In this document: positions 9,192 through 19,262 of the stretch, piece after piece
How the letters are laid out: each line of letters begins with the position of its first letter
Position numbering within the stretch: the first letter of the stretch is position 1
DNA from: Halobaculum sp. MBLA0147
GTDB lineage: Archaea; Halobacteriota; Halobacteria; Halobacteriales; Haloferacaceae
Assembly (NCBI RefSeq): GCF_041361345.1
Contig: NZ_JBGKAD010000001.1
Span: 248,001 to 312,000 of the forward strand
Reading direction: 5' to 3'
Length of the DNA: 64,000 bases
Program-made: the position numbers and the translations under genes
The notes under the pieces: model-generated
What the model was told of the DNA's origin: nothing
Databases searched by the model: none
The model's input: the letters and a program-made list of their open reading frames with translations, nothing else

Positions 9192-11393
9192 ATGGCTGCC
9201 GACGCGATCGAGATGACCGTCCGCGACGCCGAGAAGCGGGACGCATCGCGTGGCATCGCGCGCGTCCCGCCGGCGACGATGTCACAACTCGGTGTGCTCT
9301 CCGGCGAGACGGCGATCGTCGAGGGGAAACGCGAGACCGTCGTGAAGGTGTGGCCGGGTGGAACCGCCGTCGAGGACGGCGAGGTCAGGATCGACGGGGA
9401 GACACGCGCCAACGCCGGCGTCCGGATCGGCGAGACGGTGACGGTCAGACCACAGTCCGTCGCCGACGCCGAGGCGGTCGCCCTGGAGGCACCGGCGTCA
9501 CTCGCCAGCGGCGACTTCGACAGAGAGTCGCTGCGCCGCGCCGCCGGGCGCGACTTGGAGGGGCGACCCGTGACGGCGGGCGAACAGGTCCGGCTCCAGA
9601 AACTCGGCGGCAACGTCTTCGTCGTCGACGACACGGTCCCCGCCGGCGCGGTCCGCGTCACCGAGAACACGGAAGTACGGATCAGGTACCCGGAGCCGGA
9701 GACCGACACGAGCGGTAGCGGCGAGGCGACCGACCGCGACGCCGGCGCGGCCGACACCGGTGGCACCGGCGACGACCGCCCCGCGAGCGGCGACACGGCC
9801 GACCACAGACACGTCACCTACGAGGACATCGGCGGGTTGGACGAGGAACTCGACCTCGTTCGGGAGACCATCGAACTCCCACTGTCGGAGCCCGAGGTGT
9901 TCGCTCGCCTCGGGATCGACCCGCCGAAGGGGGTCCTGTTGCACGGCCCGCCCGGAACCGGGAAGACGCTGATCGCACGCGCCGTCGCCAACGAGGTGGA
10001 CGCGTCGTTCATCTCCGTCTCTGGCCCGGAGATCACCTCGAAGTACAAAGGCGAGAGTGAGGAGCGACTCCGGGAACTGTTCGCGGAGGCCGACGAGAAC
10101 TCGCCGAGTATCATCTTCTTCGACGAGATCGACTCCATCGCCGGCCAGCGCGACGACGGCGGCGACATGGAGAACCGGATGGTCGGCCAACTGCTGTCGC
10201 TGATGGACGGGTTGGACGCCAGCGAGGACGTGATCGTCATCGGCGCGACGAACCGAGCGGACGCACTGGACCCGGCGCTGCGCCGTGGCGGGCGGTTCGA
10301 CCGCGAGATCGAGATCGGTGTGCCGGGCGAGACGGGTCGCCGCGAGATCTTCGAGGTGCACACGCGGCGGATGCCGGTCGGAGACGACGTGGATCTGGAC
10401 AAACTCGCGGCGCGGACCCACGGGTTCGTGGGCGCGGACGTGGACTCGCTGACCACGGAGGCGGCGTTGACGGCGCTGCGGCGCGCACGGCGCGACGACA
10501 GCGACGTGGATCTGGGTGACGTGACGGTGACGCGGGCGGACTTCGACCGCGCGATGGCGGACGTGGAGCCGTCCGCGATGCGGGAGTACGTCGCCGAACA
10601 GCCGACGACGACGTACGACGACGTGGGTGGACTCGAAGACGCGAAGTCGGCGCTCGAACGGGCAGTCACGTGGCCGTTGGAGTACGGGCCGCTGTTCGAG
10701 GCGGCGGGCGCGGACCCGCCGACGGGGGTGTTGCTCCACGGCCCACCCGGCACGGGCAAGACGCTGCTCGCGCGTGCCATCGCGGGCGAGTCGGAGGTGA
10801 ACTTCATCCAGGTCGCCGGGCCGGAGCTGTTGGACCGGTACGTCGGCGAGTCCGAGAAGGCAGTTCGGGAGGTGTTCGAGCGGGCCAGACAGGCTGCGCC
10901 GAGTATCGTCTTCTTCGACGAGATCGACGCCATCGCGGGCGACCGCGACCTCGCGGGTGACTCTTCGGGCGTGGGCGAGCGCGTCGTCTCGCAGTTGTTG
11001 ACGGAGTTCGACCGGGCCGCGGACGACCCGAACCTGGCAGTCGTGGCGGCGACGAACCGGAAGGAGTCGTTGGACGACGCGCTGTTGCGGCCCGGACGGT
11101 TGGAGTCACACGTCGAGGTGCCGCGGCCGGACGAGGCGGCTCGCGAGAAGATCCTCGCCGTCCACACCGCCGAGACGCCGCTGGCCGAGGAGATAGACCT
11201 CGCGGCGGTCGCCGGGGAGACGGAGGGGTACTCCGGCGCGGACCTCACTGCGGTCGCTCGCGACGCGACCATGCGGGCCGTCGAGCGCGTCGCCGGCGCG
11301 TACGCAGACGACGCCAACGACCACGCCGACGACATCACCGTCACCCGCGAGGACTTCGACGCCGCACTGGAGACGATCGACGCGAGCGAGTGA
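9192..11393 (+). CDS. cdc48: CDC48/VAT-type AAA+ ATPase
   Basis: A 733-aa protein with an N-terminal double-psi barrel (about 1-180) and two AAA modules. Walker A GPPGTGKT occurs at 252-259 and 517-524, each followed by a Walker B ending FFDEID. It unfolds proteins, feeding the archaeal proteasome or remodelling complexes in the cytosol. The ATG at 9192 sits about 27 nt after GGTAAAGC preceded by purine-rich GAGAAAA, a good promoter. The frame stays open upstream through the 27-bp repeats, but that is repeat translation. One linker (about 175-205) is Asp/Thr-rich and variable, which is normal. Confidence 0.95.
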   Translation: MAADAIEMTVRDAEKRDASRGIARVPPATMSQLGVLSGETAIVEGKRETVVKVWPGGTAVEDGEVRIDGETRANAGVRIGETVTVRPQSVADAEAVALEAPASLASGDFDRESLRRAAGRDLEGRPVTAGEQVRLQKLGGNVFVVDDTVPAGAVRVTENTEVRIRYPEPETDTSGSGEATDRDAGAADTGGTGDDRPASGDTADHRHVTYEDIGGLDEELDLVRETIELPLSEPEVFARLGIDPPKGVLLHGPPGTGKTLIARAVANEVDASFISVSGPEITSKYKGESEERLRELFAEADENSPSIIFFDEIDSIAGQRDDGGDMENRMVGQLLSLMDGLDASEDVIVIGATNRADALDPALRRGGRFDREIEIGVPGETGRREIFEVHTRRMPVGDDVDLDKLAARTHGFVGADVDSLTTEAALTALRRARRDDSDVDLGDVTVTRADFDRAMADVEPSAMREYVAEQPTTTYDDVGGLEDAKSALERAVTWPLEYGPLFEAAGADPPTGVLLHGPPGTGKTLLARAIAGESEVNFIQVAGPELLDRYVGESEKAVREVFERARQAAPSIVFFDEIDAIAGDRDLAGDSSGVGERVVSQLLTEFDRAADDPNLAVVAATNRKESLDDALLRPGRLESHVEVPRPDEAAREKILAVHTAETPLAEEIDLAAVAGETEGYSGADLTAVARDATMRAVERVAGAYADDANDHADDITVTREDFDAALETIDASE

Positions 11394-11506
11394 CGCCGCG
11401 GGTGGGTGACACCTGCTGGTGTCTCTGTGTTGTTAGACGCTTCCGACGACACTCGTCGGTGTCGTTAGAACGTCGAAAGAAGTAGACCGAACGTGTCTGT
11501 AGTCGT

Positions 11507-12427
11507 ATGTTACAGAGTGCGCGTCCGGAGACGGTCGCCTCGGACGTGTGGACGGAGACCGTGGGGGCCGACGTGTGGCGGAACGCCGTGGAGTCGGACG
11601 ACACGGTCGGTGGAGAGGCGACCGCCGCCGACACCGAGCGGGACACGGGCGGTGATCGCGACACTGGAGCGGTGCGCCGCGAACGGCTCTACGAGGCCGA
11701 CGGCGTGGTCCTCCTCGCAGTCGCGGTGCCGGTCGGCGCGAGGTGGCGGCCGACGGTCGACACCGCGAGTGCTCGCGGCTACGTCGCGCGTGGGAGCGTC
11801 GCGTTCCGGTGGCCCGCGCGCCAGACGGACGAGACGGCGGCGACGGTGACCACCGACACGGACGAGTTCTTCGCGGTCCCGGCGGGGCGACCGCCCAGTG
11901 TCGTCGCCCGTGGCGGACCGGCGACGCTGCTGGTGGCGTTCGACACTAGTGTCGCGCCCGACGCCGGCGACGCCGCTACCCGGAGTGGGTCGACTCGCCC
12001 GACACCGGCCGCGGAGCGGGCGGCGGCGACGGCGGTCGCGGGCCGCGAGGCGTGGGGGACCGCCGGCGAGTTGGCGAACGTCACTCGTCACCGCCCGTTC
12101 CCGGACGCACCCGCGGACGCGGTCCAGACCGTCCGCGGGAGTTCGACGGGGTCGCTCGTCTCGGAGTGGCACCACCACGGCGACAACCACGTCTTCGGGT
12201 TCGTGCTCGACGGCGACGGCTTCGTCGAGTGGGGGACCGGCGAGGGCGAGCGCGTGTTCGTCGAGTCGGGGGAGTGTTTCCACGTTCCCGCGGGGTTCGT
12301 CCACCGCGACCGCAGTGACAGCCCGGACGACCAGGCGTTCGTCCTCTGGCTCACCGGCTCCGACCCCCGGACCGTCCACGTCGACGAGCCGACGATCGGC
12401 GACGGGACCGGTCTCGCGGAGCGGTGA
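11507..12427 (+). CDS. Cupin-domain protein (two cupin-like halves)
   Basis: A 306-aa protein. The C-terminal half (about 190-300) is a clear cupin: SEWHHHGDNHVFGF gives the metal-binding histidines and CFHVPAGFVHRDRS gives the second motif. The N-terminal half resembles a degraded cupin barrel without the histidines. Substrate unknown; such proteins range from dioxygenases to sugar isomerases and binding proteins. The first ~45 residues are low-complexity, so the true start could be internal. Its stop codon lies in a 36-bp tandem repeat. Confidence 0.75.
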   Translation: MLQSARPETVASDVWTETVGADVWRNAVESDDTVGGEATAADTERDTGGDRDTGAVRRERLYEADGVVLLAVAVPVGARWRPTVDTASARGYVARGSVAFRWPARQTDETAATVTTDTDEFFAVPAGRPPSVVARGGPATLLVAFDTSVAPDAGDAATRSGSTRPTPAAERAAATAVAGREAWGTAGELANVTRHRPFPDAPADAVQTVRGSSTGSLVSEWHHHGDNHVFGFVLDGDGFVEWGTGEGERVFVESGECFHVPAGFVHRDRSDSPDDQAFVLWLTGSDPRTVHVDEPTIGDGTGLAER

Positions 12428-12510
12428 GTGGTGGCCACCGGGAACGGCTTCGCGGAGCGGTGAGTGGTAGCCGTCGGGACCGGTCTCGCGGAGCGGTGAG
12501 CGACGGCCGC
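12404..12510 (+). repeat. 36-bp tandem repeat over the cupin stop codon
   Basis: Three units begin at 12404, 12440 and 12476. Each contains TCGCGGAGCGGTGAG, including the in-frame TGA used as the stop at 12425-12427. Units two and three are outside the gene. Confidence 0.9.
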
Positions 12511-12577
12511 GACTCGACCGACGGAGCCGTCGCTCGTGGGCTGTATCGGGCGGGCTACGTGGCACCGGACCCGTCTG

Positions 12578-12754
12578 TCAGGCCTCTGCGTCGCCGAACG
12601 GCAGGAAGGAACCGTTGATGTCCCACTCGTGGATACAGTACGCCACCCCGGAGTCGTCGGCGACTCGCCAGGCCGCCGCCGTCTCGTCCCACTCCTCGTG
12701 TCGCCCACACCGCTCGCAGGCTCGTTCGGACGGTCGTCGTACGCTCGGTGACAT
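12578..12754 (-). CDS. HEWD family small protein
   Basis: A 58-aa protein with a CERCGRHEEWD N-terminal motif and the family-naming IHEWDINGSFLPFG near residues 41-54. It also has CERC and a later lone Cys (YCIHEWD), so metal binding is possible but unproven. The function of this haloarchaeal family is unknown. A TATA element (ATTTATGA on the minus strand, near 12785-12791) lies about 27 nt from a start site just upstream of the ATG at 12754. It is convergent with the cupin gene. Confidence 0.8.
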   Translation of the reverse strand: MSPSVRRPSERACERCGRHEEWDETAAAWRVADDSGVAYCIHEWDINGSFLPFGDAEA

Positions 12755-12980
12755 TAGCTAACACACCAGTAGGAGTACGATTCTCATAAATCCTCCGAGT
12801 CGGACGGGTGCCGGTGAGGGGCGTGTCGCGGGGCGGTTCCCCTCGGTGGTTCGCGTGCCGCCGGAGGCCGTTCCGTCGGCGACGACTGGGAGCAGGCCTG
12901 GGTGTCGAGGGTCGGCCGGTGGCCCCGAGGCGACTGCCCCGGTGGCAAGACTTACCAGCGTGCCAGCCGCGGTGTGGCGT

Positions 12981-14102
12981 ATGGCAGGGTTCTCCGACAG
13001 CGTCGAGCAGATCTCTATCAGCGGCATCCGCGAGGTGTTCGAGGCGGCCGGCGAGGACGCGATCAACCTCGGACTCGGACAGCCGGACTTCCCGACACCC
13101 GAACACGCCCGACGGGCGGCCGTCGACGCGATCCAGTCCGGTGCCGCGGACGGGTACACCTCCAACAAGGGGACCCGAGCGCTCCGGGAGGCCATCGCTC
13201 ACAAACACGAGCGCGACGAGGGGTTCGCGGTCGACCCCGAGGACGTGATCGCCACCGCCGGCGGGAGCGAGGCGCTCCACCTCGTGATGGAGGCCCACGT
13301 CGACCCCGGCGACGAGGTTCTGATCCCGGACCCGGGGTTCGTCTCCTACGACGCCCTGACGAAACTGGCCGGCGGCGAGCCGGTACCCGTCCCGCTGCGC
13401 GAGGACCTCACCCTCGACCCGGCGGCCGTCGAGGAGCGGATCACCGACGACACCGTCGCGTTCGTGGTCAACTCCCCCGCGAACCCGACGGGGACGGTCG
13501 CCTCGGAGTCCGACATCCGCGAGTTCGCGCGGATCGCGGACGAACACGACGTGTTGTGTGTCTCCGACGAGGTGTACGAGCAGATGATCTTCGACGGGGA
13601 CCACTACTCCCCGTACGAGTTCGCCGAGTCGGACAACGTCGTCGTCGTCAACGCCTGTTCGAAGACCTACTCGATGACGGGCTGGCGACTCGGCTGGGTG
13701 ACGGGTGCCAGCGAGCGCGTCGAGCGGATGCTCCGCGTCCACCAGTACGTCCAGGCCTGTGCCTCCGCGCCGGCCCAGTACGCCGCCGAAGCCGCACTCT
13801 CCGGACCCCAGGAGCCGGTCGCGGAGATGTGCGCCGCGTTCGAGCGCCGTCGCGACCTGGTGTTGGACGGGCTCGCAGACGCCGGCTTGGAGTGTCCACG
13901 GCCGGAGGGAGCCTTCTACGCGATGCCCGAGGTCCCGGAGGGGTTCGTCGACGAGGTGATCGAGCGCGGCGTCGTCGTCGTCCCCGGCGAGGCGTTCGGC
14001 GCGAACGGCGCCGGCCACGCCCGGATCTCGTACGCGACCGGCGAGGAGGACCTGAAGGAGGCGCTGGAGATCGTCGCGGACGCCGCCGCGGCGGTGCGGT
14101 GA
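12981..14102 (+). CDS. PLP-dependent class I/II aminotransferase (aspartate aminotransferase-like)
   Basis: A 373-aa fold-type I enzyme of amino-acid metabolism, cytosolic. Landmarks are GLGQPDFPTP near residue 30, the NSPANPTGTV loop, the SDEVYEQ PLP-contact segment, and the Schiff-base lysine K228 in ACSKTYSMTGWRLGW. The substrate may be Asp or another amino acid. The ATG at 12981 is about 27 nt after an ACTTACC TATA-like box at 12951, so the in-frame upstream extension is rejected. The class V enzyme follows 10 bases after the stop, probably in one operon. Confidence 0.9.
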   Translation: MAGFSDSVEQISISGIREVFEAAGEDAINLGLGQPDFPTPEHARRAAVDAIQSGAADGYTSNKGTRALREAIAHKHERDEGFAVDPEDVIATAGGSEALHLVMEAHVDPGDEVLIPDPGFVSYDALTKLAGGEPVPVPLREDLTLDPAAVEERITDDTVAFVVNSPANPTGTVASESDIREFARIADEHDVLCVSDEVYEQMIFDGDHYSPYEFAESDNVVVVNACSKTYSMTGWRLGWVTGASERVERMLRVHQYVQACASAPAQYAAEAALSGPQEPVAEMCAAFERRRDLVLDGLADAGLECPRPEGAFYAMPEVPEGFVDEVIERGVVVVPGEAFGANGAGHARISYATGEEDLKEALEIVADAAAAVR

Positions 14103-14112
14103 GGAGCGGGCG

Positions 14113-15309
14113 ATGGTCGACGACCCGACGGTCCCACCCGAGTTGGCCGATCACCCGCCGTTCGAGCCGCTCTCGGTCGAGTTGCCGACGACGCCCGGTG
14201 AACTCCGCGAGCAGATTCCCGCCTGCGAGGGGACGGCGTACTTCAACACCGGCGCGACGGGACCGACGCCGGCGTCCCTCCTCGACCTGCTCGACGAGTG
14301 GAACCGCTACCACAAAGTCGACGTGCTCGCGGACGGCGACGCCTACGAGGTGGGATTCGCCGCCTACGAGGCGATCCGCGAGCGGGTCGCCCCCTTCCTC
14401 GGCGTCGAGCCCTCGGAACTCGCCCTCACGGAGAGCACCGCCGACGGGTTGAGTGCGGTACTGGCGGCACTCGACCCGACCGAGATCGACACCGCGGTGA
14501 CGACGGACCTGGAACACCCCGCCGCGGACGTGCCGCTGGCGCGACTCCGCGAGCGGCACGGCGTCGCGATCGAGCGTGTCGCCTGCGAGAGTGGCCGCCT
14601 CGACACGGACGCGTTCGCGCGGGTGGTCGGGGAGACGGACGCGGATCTGGTCGTCGTCTCCTCGCTCGCGTGGACGTACGGGACGCGGCTCCCGGTGGCG
14701 GAGGTGGTCGCCGCCGCGCGGGAGACGGACGCCTTCGTACTCGTCGACGCAGTTCAGGAGCCGGGGCAGTGTCCGGTGGACGTCCACGAGTGGGGTGCCG
14801 ACGCGGTCGTCGGGTCGGGCCACAAGTGGCTGTTGGGCGCGTGGGGGTCGGGGTACCTCACCGTCGCGGAGTCGGCGCTCGACCGACTCCACCCGGCGCA
14901 GGTGGGCTACCGGAGCGTGACGGAACCGACGGGCGCGTACGAGCCGAAACCGGGCGCGGCGCGGTTCGAGCGCGGGACGACGGCGATCGGTCCACACGTC
15001 GCACTCGCAGAGAGTGTCCGGACGTTCGAGTCGCTGGGGCTCGACACGGTACGCGACGAGATCCTGCGGCTGACGCGGCGCTTGGTCGACCAACTCCCCG
15101 CCGAGCGTGTGCTGAGTCCGCTGGACCCGGAGACTGGGCTGGTGACCGTCGCCGTCCCGGAGCCGGAGGCGACAGTAGAACGCCTGCGGGAGGACGGGCT
15201 CGTGGTGCGTGACCTGCCCGATCCCGAGGCCGTGCGGGTGTCCGTCCACTGTTTCAACACGGACGACGAGGTGGATCGGGTGGCCGCGGCGCTGTCGGCG
15301 GAGTGGTGA
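14113..15309 (+). CDS. Class V aminotransferase (cysteine desulfurase/isopenicillin-epimerase-like)
   Basis: A 398-aa PLP enzyme. Landmarks are AYFNTGATGPTP near residue 40 and the PLP-lysine K238 in GSGHKWLLGAWGSGYL. There is no obvious SufS-type active-site cysteine loop, so I avoid calling it a cysteine desulfurase. It follows an aspartate-aminotransferase-like gene with a 10-base gap, so the two probably share a transcript and act on related amino-acid substrates. Confidence 0.85.
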   Translation: MVDDPTVPPELADHPPFEPLSVELPTTPGELREQIPACEGTAYFNTGATGPTPASLLDLLDEWNRYHKVDVLADGDAYEVGFAAYEAIRERVAPFLGVEPSELALTESTADGLSAVLAALDPTEIDTAVTTDLEHPAADVPLARLRERHGVAIERVACESGRLDTDAFARVVGETDADLVVVSSLAWTYGTRLPVAEVVAAARETDAFVLVDAVQEPGQCPVDVHEWGADAVVGSGHKWLLGAWGSGYLTVAESALDRLHPAQVGYRSVTEPTGAYEPKPGAARFERGTTAIGPHVALAESVRTFESLGLDTVRDEILRLTRRLVDQLPAERVLSPLDPETGLVTVAVPEPEATVERLREDGLVVRDLPDPEAVRVSVHCFNTDDEVDRVAAALSAEW

Positions 15310-15413
15310 CGGCGCCGTCTGACCTACGGTGAGTGGACCGGTCTGGACGCGATCGGGGCGCGGCGGGGCGCCGCAGTCGGTCGTGAGACGGGGCTGTGAG
15401 ACCGACGCACCGC

Positions 15414-16595
15414 TCAGTTCGCGGTACTGACGATCTTGATCACGTCACCCTCCTCCAGCTCGTAGTCCTCGCCGATCCGGCGGTCCGAGCGGGCGTTCAC
15501 GGCGTGGAGGTAGCCGTCGCCGATGTCCGTGTGGACGGCGTACGCGAGGTCCTTCGGCCCGCTCCCGCGCGGCAGGAGGTGTGCGTCCGGCAGGGTGCTC
15601 CCCCGAGCGTCCGTCCAGTGCGTCTCGTTTTGAACGGGGTAGGCCGTCAGGTGGTCGAGCAGGTCGTAGACGGCCGTGTTCAACGCCGCCTGGACACCCG
15701 TCCCGCCGTGGGCGGCCATCACGTCGCCGATCTGCTCCAACCCGGCGCGCTGTGACTCCGAGAGGTCGCCGACGATCTCGAACGCCTCGTCGCCCGGGTC
15801 GTAGTCGACCGCGCCCGCCGCGGCGGCACGTTGGAGCGCCAACTCCCCGTCGGCGGTCGCCGGGATCACCGGCTTGTCCGTCTCGCGGAGGCGTTCGACG
15901 TTGCCCTCGGGTGCGACGTCCGCCTTGTTGGCGACGACGACGATGGGCTTGGTGCGTTCCCGGACGCGGCGCGCCAACTCCGCGCGGTCGTCGTCGTCCC
16001 ACGAGCCGGGGTCCGCGGGGTACTCCATCGCGCGGAGCACGTACGTCACGTCGTGGACCGTCGCACCGAAGCCCGTGAGCATGTCGACGAGCGCCTCGTC
16101 GATGTCGAAGTCCGGCGAGCGCCCCTTGCGGACGACGGACTCCCAGTTGCGGTCGACGATGCCGGCGAGCCACTGGTCCATCTCCGACTCCACGAAGTCC
16201 ACCTCCTCGACGGGGTCGTACTCGCCCACCTCGACGGGCTCGCCCTCCGCGTTCGTCTCTCCGGCGGCGTCGACCACCTGGAGGATCACGTCCGCGTCCG
16301 TCAGGGCGTCGAGGAACTGGTTGCCCAGCCCGCGCCCCTCGTGAGCGCCCGGCACCAGCCCGGCCACGTCGAGCAACTCGACGGGGACGTAGCGTTTCCC
16401 GTCGCGACAGTCGTCGGCCCCACACCGCTCGTCGCGGGCGAGACACGGACAGTCCGTCCGGACGTGCGCCACGCCGCGGTTCGGGTCGATCGTCGTGAAC
16501 GGGTAGTTGCCCACGTCGACTTCCGCCTCCGTGGCCGCCTCGTAGAACGTCGACTTGCCCGCGTTCGGCTTCCCCGCGAGCGCGACAGAGAGCAT
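15414..16595 (-). CDS. ychF: YchF/OLA1-type redox-regulated GTPase/ATPase
   Basis: A 393-aa Obg-family P-loop protein. Walker A is GKPNAGKST (8-16), with NYPFTTIDPN as switch I and DVAGLVPGAHEGRGLGNQFLD as the switch II region. NKAD is at about 217 and the C-terminus is a TGS domain (DIGDGYLHAVNARS). A cysteine cluster (CPCLARDERCGADDC, about 49-63) sits just after switch I, as in archaeal family members. It binds ribosomes and is linked to stress responses in studied organisms. The upstream frame extension from 16709 lacks family similarity. Confidence 0.93.
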   Translation of the reverse strand: MLSVALAGKPNAGKSTFYEAATEAEVDVGNYPFTTIDPNRGVAHVRTDCPCLARDERCGADDCRDGKRYVPVELLDVAGLVPGAHEGRGLGNQFLDALTDADVILQVVDAAGETNAEGEPVEVGEYDPVEEVDFVESEMDQWLAGIVDRNWESVVRKGRSPDFDIDEALVDMLTGFGATVHDVTYVLRAMEYPADPGSWDDDDRAELARRVRERTKPIVVVANKADVAPEGNVERLRETDKPVIPATADGELALQRAAAAGAVDYDPGDEAFEIVGDLSESQRAGLEQIGDVMAAHGGTGVQAALNTAVYDLLDHLTAYPVQNETHWTDARGSTLPDAHLLPRGSGPKDLAYAVHTDIGDGYLHAVNARSDRRIGEDYELEEGDVIKIVSTAN

Positions 16596-16896
16596 ACGTC
16601 CGTCTTCCCGCGACACCGACGTGTGGGTTTCGGTCGACCCCGTCGGCTCGCTCGTGTCCGGAGCGCGCGCGAGCGCAGTCCGTCTCGATTCGAGGACAGA
16701 CCGGTCCAAAGACGGCCACGATTCGATCTCGAACCGGCGGTCGCGAGAGACTCGGCACCGGTCCTGTCGGCGTTCGAGTACGTTTCACTCGTCACCGAAC
16801 GGCTTGTACCCGAATCCGGGAGGAATCCGATCTCGGTGTGGTACCACACCACACGAGGCTCGGAACGTTTTTGTCCACGTAATCGTAGCGGGTGGT

Positions 16897-17049
16897 GTGC
16901 CGAAGGTAACCTGTACAGACTGTGGTCGTCGGATCGGTATGCACGAACTCGAGGCGAAGACGACGGCACAGTCGGGCGGTTTCGCGACGCGGTACCGCTG
17001 TCCGTTCTGTCAGACGGACCTCGAAGACGTGACGGACGACTGGGGTTGA
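16897..17049 (+). CDS. Small C2C2 zinc-finger protein
   Basis: A 50-aa protein with CTDCG (residues 6-10) and CPFC (37-40), one four-cysteine zinc site, and an acidic C-terminus. Haloarchaea encode many such single-finger microproteins; the function of this one is unknown. The GTG at 16897 is supported by a GTTTTTG box about 27 nt upstream, fitting a leaderless transcript. It lies on the opposite strand from ychF. Confidence 0.75.
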   Translation: MPKVTCTDCGRRIGMHELEAKTTAQSGGFATRYRCPFCQTDLEDVTDDWG

Positions 17050-17127
17050 CCACGCCGGACCCCCAGCCGGTGGTGGTCGTTCCCGAGCCCCCGTTCTCCC
17101 GAACGCGACACCGACCAGCGACGCGGC

Positions 17128-17233
17128 GCACCCACGCGTAGTCGTCGCGAGTCACCCACGCGCAGTCGTCGCGACGTACACGTCTCGGCGGCGCACCACA
17201 CCACGTTTCGGCGGCGCACCGCACACGTCTCGG
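17128..17233. repeat. Two adjacent short tandem repeats in a convergent intergenic gap
   Basis: CACCCACGCG(T/C)AGTCGTCGCGA occurs at 17129 and 17153. ACGT(C/T)TCGGCGGCGCACC occurs twice after 17178, with a third partial copy. Both sit between the small zinc-finger stop and the lrp stop. Confidence 0.75.
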
Positions 17234-17249
17234 GTCCGAGCGCGGTGAC

Positions 17250-17708
17250 CTACTCGCCCACGTCGAGTTCGAACTGGGCGTTCTCCACGACGCTGTTCAA
17301 CACGACGGAGGTGTTCGTCTCGCGGACGTCCGCGTCCCCGAGGAGGTCCTTGATCCGCTCGTTCATGTCGTCGGTGTCGTGGAACTTCCCGACGGCGATC
17401 ACGTCGTAGTCACCCGTCACCTCGTACACCGACACCATCCCCCGTACCTCGCGGAGGCGATCGGTGACCTCCGGGAGCGCCTCCCCCTCTACCTTCAACT
17501 GGATCACCGCGGTCACGTCGTACCCCAACTCGTCGTAGTTGACACGCGGCGTGTAGCCGTCGATCACCCCGCCGTCTTCCAGGTCCTGGAGGTGGTTCGA
17601 GACGGTAGTCACCGACACGTCGAGGTCTTCCCCCAGACTCCGCAGGCTCGCTCGCCCGTCGCCCAAGAGGGCGTTTATCAACTTCGCGTCGAGATTCTCG
17701 TACGTCAT
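17250..17708 (-). CDS. lrp: Lrp/AsnC family transcriptional regulator
   Basis: A 152-aa regulator. An N-terminal winged HTH ([30 protein letters not shown], about 18-48) is followed by an alpha-beta RAM ligand-binding/oligomerisation domain (about 65-150). It lies head-to-head with glnA across 126 bases, an arrangement known in other haloarchaea, where Lrp regulates glnA. Nitrogen or amino-acid control is therefore the likely role. A TAAAGTTT box on the minus strand near 17737-17745 places transcription start just before the ATG at 17708, so MTYENLD is preferred over the ATG nine bases upstream. Confidence 0.88.
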   Translation of the reverse strand: MTYENLDAKLINALLGDGRASLRSLGEDLDVSVTTVSNHLQDLEDGGVIDGYTPRVNYDELGYDVTAVIQLKVEGEALPEVTDRLREVRGMVSVYEVTGDYDVIAVGKFHDTDDMNERIKDLLGDADVRETNTSVVLNSVVENAQFELDVGE

Positions 17709-17787
17709 CGAACCCACCTAGGGGTTCCAGCCTCTCAAACTTTACGCGTGTCCAATCCCAGCGGGAATCGGGGGAGCTTACACCGAC

Positions 17788-17803
17788 CGAAAGAGGTTTT
17801 ATG
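17788..17803 (+). promoter_or_regulatory. Promoter of glnA (BRE plus TATA box)
   Basis: CGAAAGAGG (BRE-like) runs directly into TTTTATG (17797-17803), about 27 nt before an expected start site near 17827, a few bases upstream of the glnA ATG. The spacing and sequence match the haloarchaeal consensus. Confidence 0.75.
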
Positions 17804-17834
17804 CCAGTCGTTGTGGGACCGTACGTCTACGAAG

Positions 17835-19205
17835 ATGACGAGCGAACACACTGCGACAGACGGTGGCCTGGCCGCGGCGGAACAGGACGTGCTCGACGAG
17901 ATCGAGGAGCAGGACGTCGACTTCCTCCGGCTCCAGTTCACGGACATCCTGGGGACGGTCAAGAACGTCTCCGTGCCCGCCTCGCAGGCGGAGAAGGCGT
18001 TCACGGAGGGGATCTACTTCGACGGCTCCTCGATCGAGGGGTTCGTCCGGATCCAGGAGTCGGACATGCGACTGGACCCGGACCCGGAGACGTTCGCGGT
18101 GTTGCCGTGGCGCGACGGCGGTGACGGTCGCGCGGCGCGACTCGTCTGTGACGTGATCGACACGGCGACGGGCGAGCCGTTCTCGGGTGACCCGCGGCGG
18201 GTGCTCAAGCGGGCCATCGACCGCGCCGACGAACTCGGTTACGAGGTCAACGCCGGGCCGGAGCCGGAGTTCTTCGTCTTCGAGACGGACGAGGACGGCG
18301 CGCCGACGACGGAGACCCACGACGCCGGCGGCTACTTCGACCTGGCGCCGAAGGACCTCGCCAGCGACCTGCGGCGGGAGATCATCTACAACCTGGAGTC
18401 GATGGGCTTCGAGGTCGAGGCGAGTCACCACGAGGTCGCCGAGGGGCAACACGAGATCGACTTCAAGTACGACGACGCCCTGACGACGGCGGACAACATC
18501 GCCACGTTCCGGTCGGTCGTGCGGGCGACGACGGCTCAGAACGACGCCCACGCGACGTTCATGCCGAAGCCGATCCCCCACATCAACGGCTCGGGGATGC
18601 ACACGCACCTCTCGCTGTTCGAGGACGGGGAGAACGCCTTCCACGACGACGACGACGAGTTGGGGCTGTCGGGCACGGCGAAGTCGTTCCTCGCGGGCAT
18701 CCTGGAGCACGCCCCCGCCCTGACCGCCGTGTGTAACCCGACGGTGAACTCCTACAAGCGGCTCGTGCCGGGGTACGAGGCGCCGGTGTACGTCGCCTGG
18801 TCGGACGTGAACCGCTCGGCGCTGATCCGGAAGCCGGCCGCCCGCGTCCCGGCGGCCTCTCGCATCGAACTGCGCTCGCCGGACCCGTCGTGTAACCCGT
18901 ACCTCGCGCTGGCGGCGATGATCCACGCCGGGCTGGACGGCATCGAGCGCGACCTGGAGGCGCCGGACCCGGTCCGCGAGAACATCTACGAGTTCGACGA
19001 GGCGACCCGCGAGGAGTACGGCATCGAGACGCTGCCGCCGAACCTCGGCGCCGCCGTCGACGCGCTAGAGGACGACGAGGTGATCCAGTCTGCGCTGGGC
19101 AGCCACGTCGCCGAGAAGTTCGTCGAGGCGAAGAGCGCCGAGTACGACGAGTACCGCGCGGACGTGTCCCAGTGGGAACTGGACCGCTACCTCGCGAAGT
19201 ACTGA
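17835..19205 (+). CDS. glnA: Glutamine synthetase, type I
   Basis: A 456-aa cytosolic enzyme making glutamine from glutamate, ammonia and ATP. Landmarks are the beta-grasp start [49 protein letters not shown], the [10 protein letters not shown] metal-site segment, and [12 protein letters not shown] with the NRSALIR arginine. There is no adenylylation-site tyrosine loop near the end, so regulation is probably transcriptional and by metabolites. It is divergent from lrp. Confidence 0.97.
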   Translation: MTSEHTATDGGLAAAEQDVLDEIEEQDVDFLRLQFTDILGTVKNVSVPASQAEKAFTEGIYFDGSSIEGFVRIQESDMRLDPDPETFAVLPWRDGGDGRAARLVCDVIDTATGEPFSGDPRRVLKRAIDRADELGYEVNAGPEPEFFVFETDEDGAPTTETHDAGGYFDLAPKDLASDLRREIIYNLESMGFEVEASHHEVAEGQHEIDFKYDDALTTADNIATFRSVVRATTAQNDAHATFMPKPIPHINGSGMHTHLSLFEDGENAFHDDDDELGLSGTAKSFLAGILEHAPALTAVCNPTVNSYKRLVPGYEAPVYVAWSDVNRSALIRKPAARVPAASRIELRSPDPSCNPYLALAAMIHAGLDGIERDLEAPDPVRENIYEFDEATREEYGIETLPPNLGAAVDALEDDEVIQSALGSHVAEKFVEAKSAEYDEYRADVSQWELDRYLAKY

Positions 19206-19262
19206 GGTAGCGACCGAATCGGGGGACTCCTCTCCTTCGGTGGTCTCCGAGTCCTCCGACCG

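Noticed and set aside
7133-9718. 861-codon plus-strand frame opposite the M28-like gene and through the 27-bp repeats
   Set aside because: Antisense shadow; its sequence is Arg/Gly repeats with no domain.
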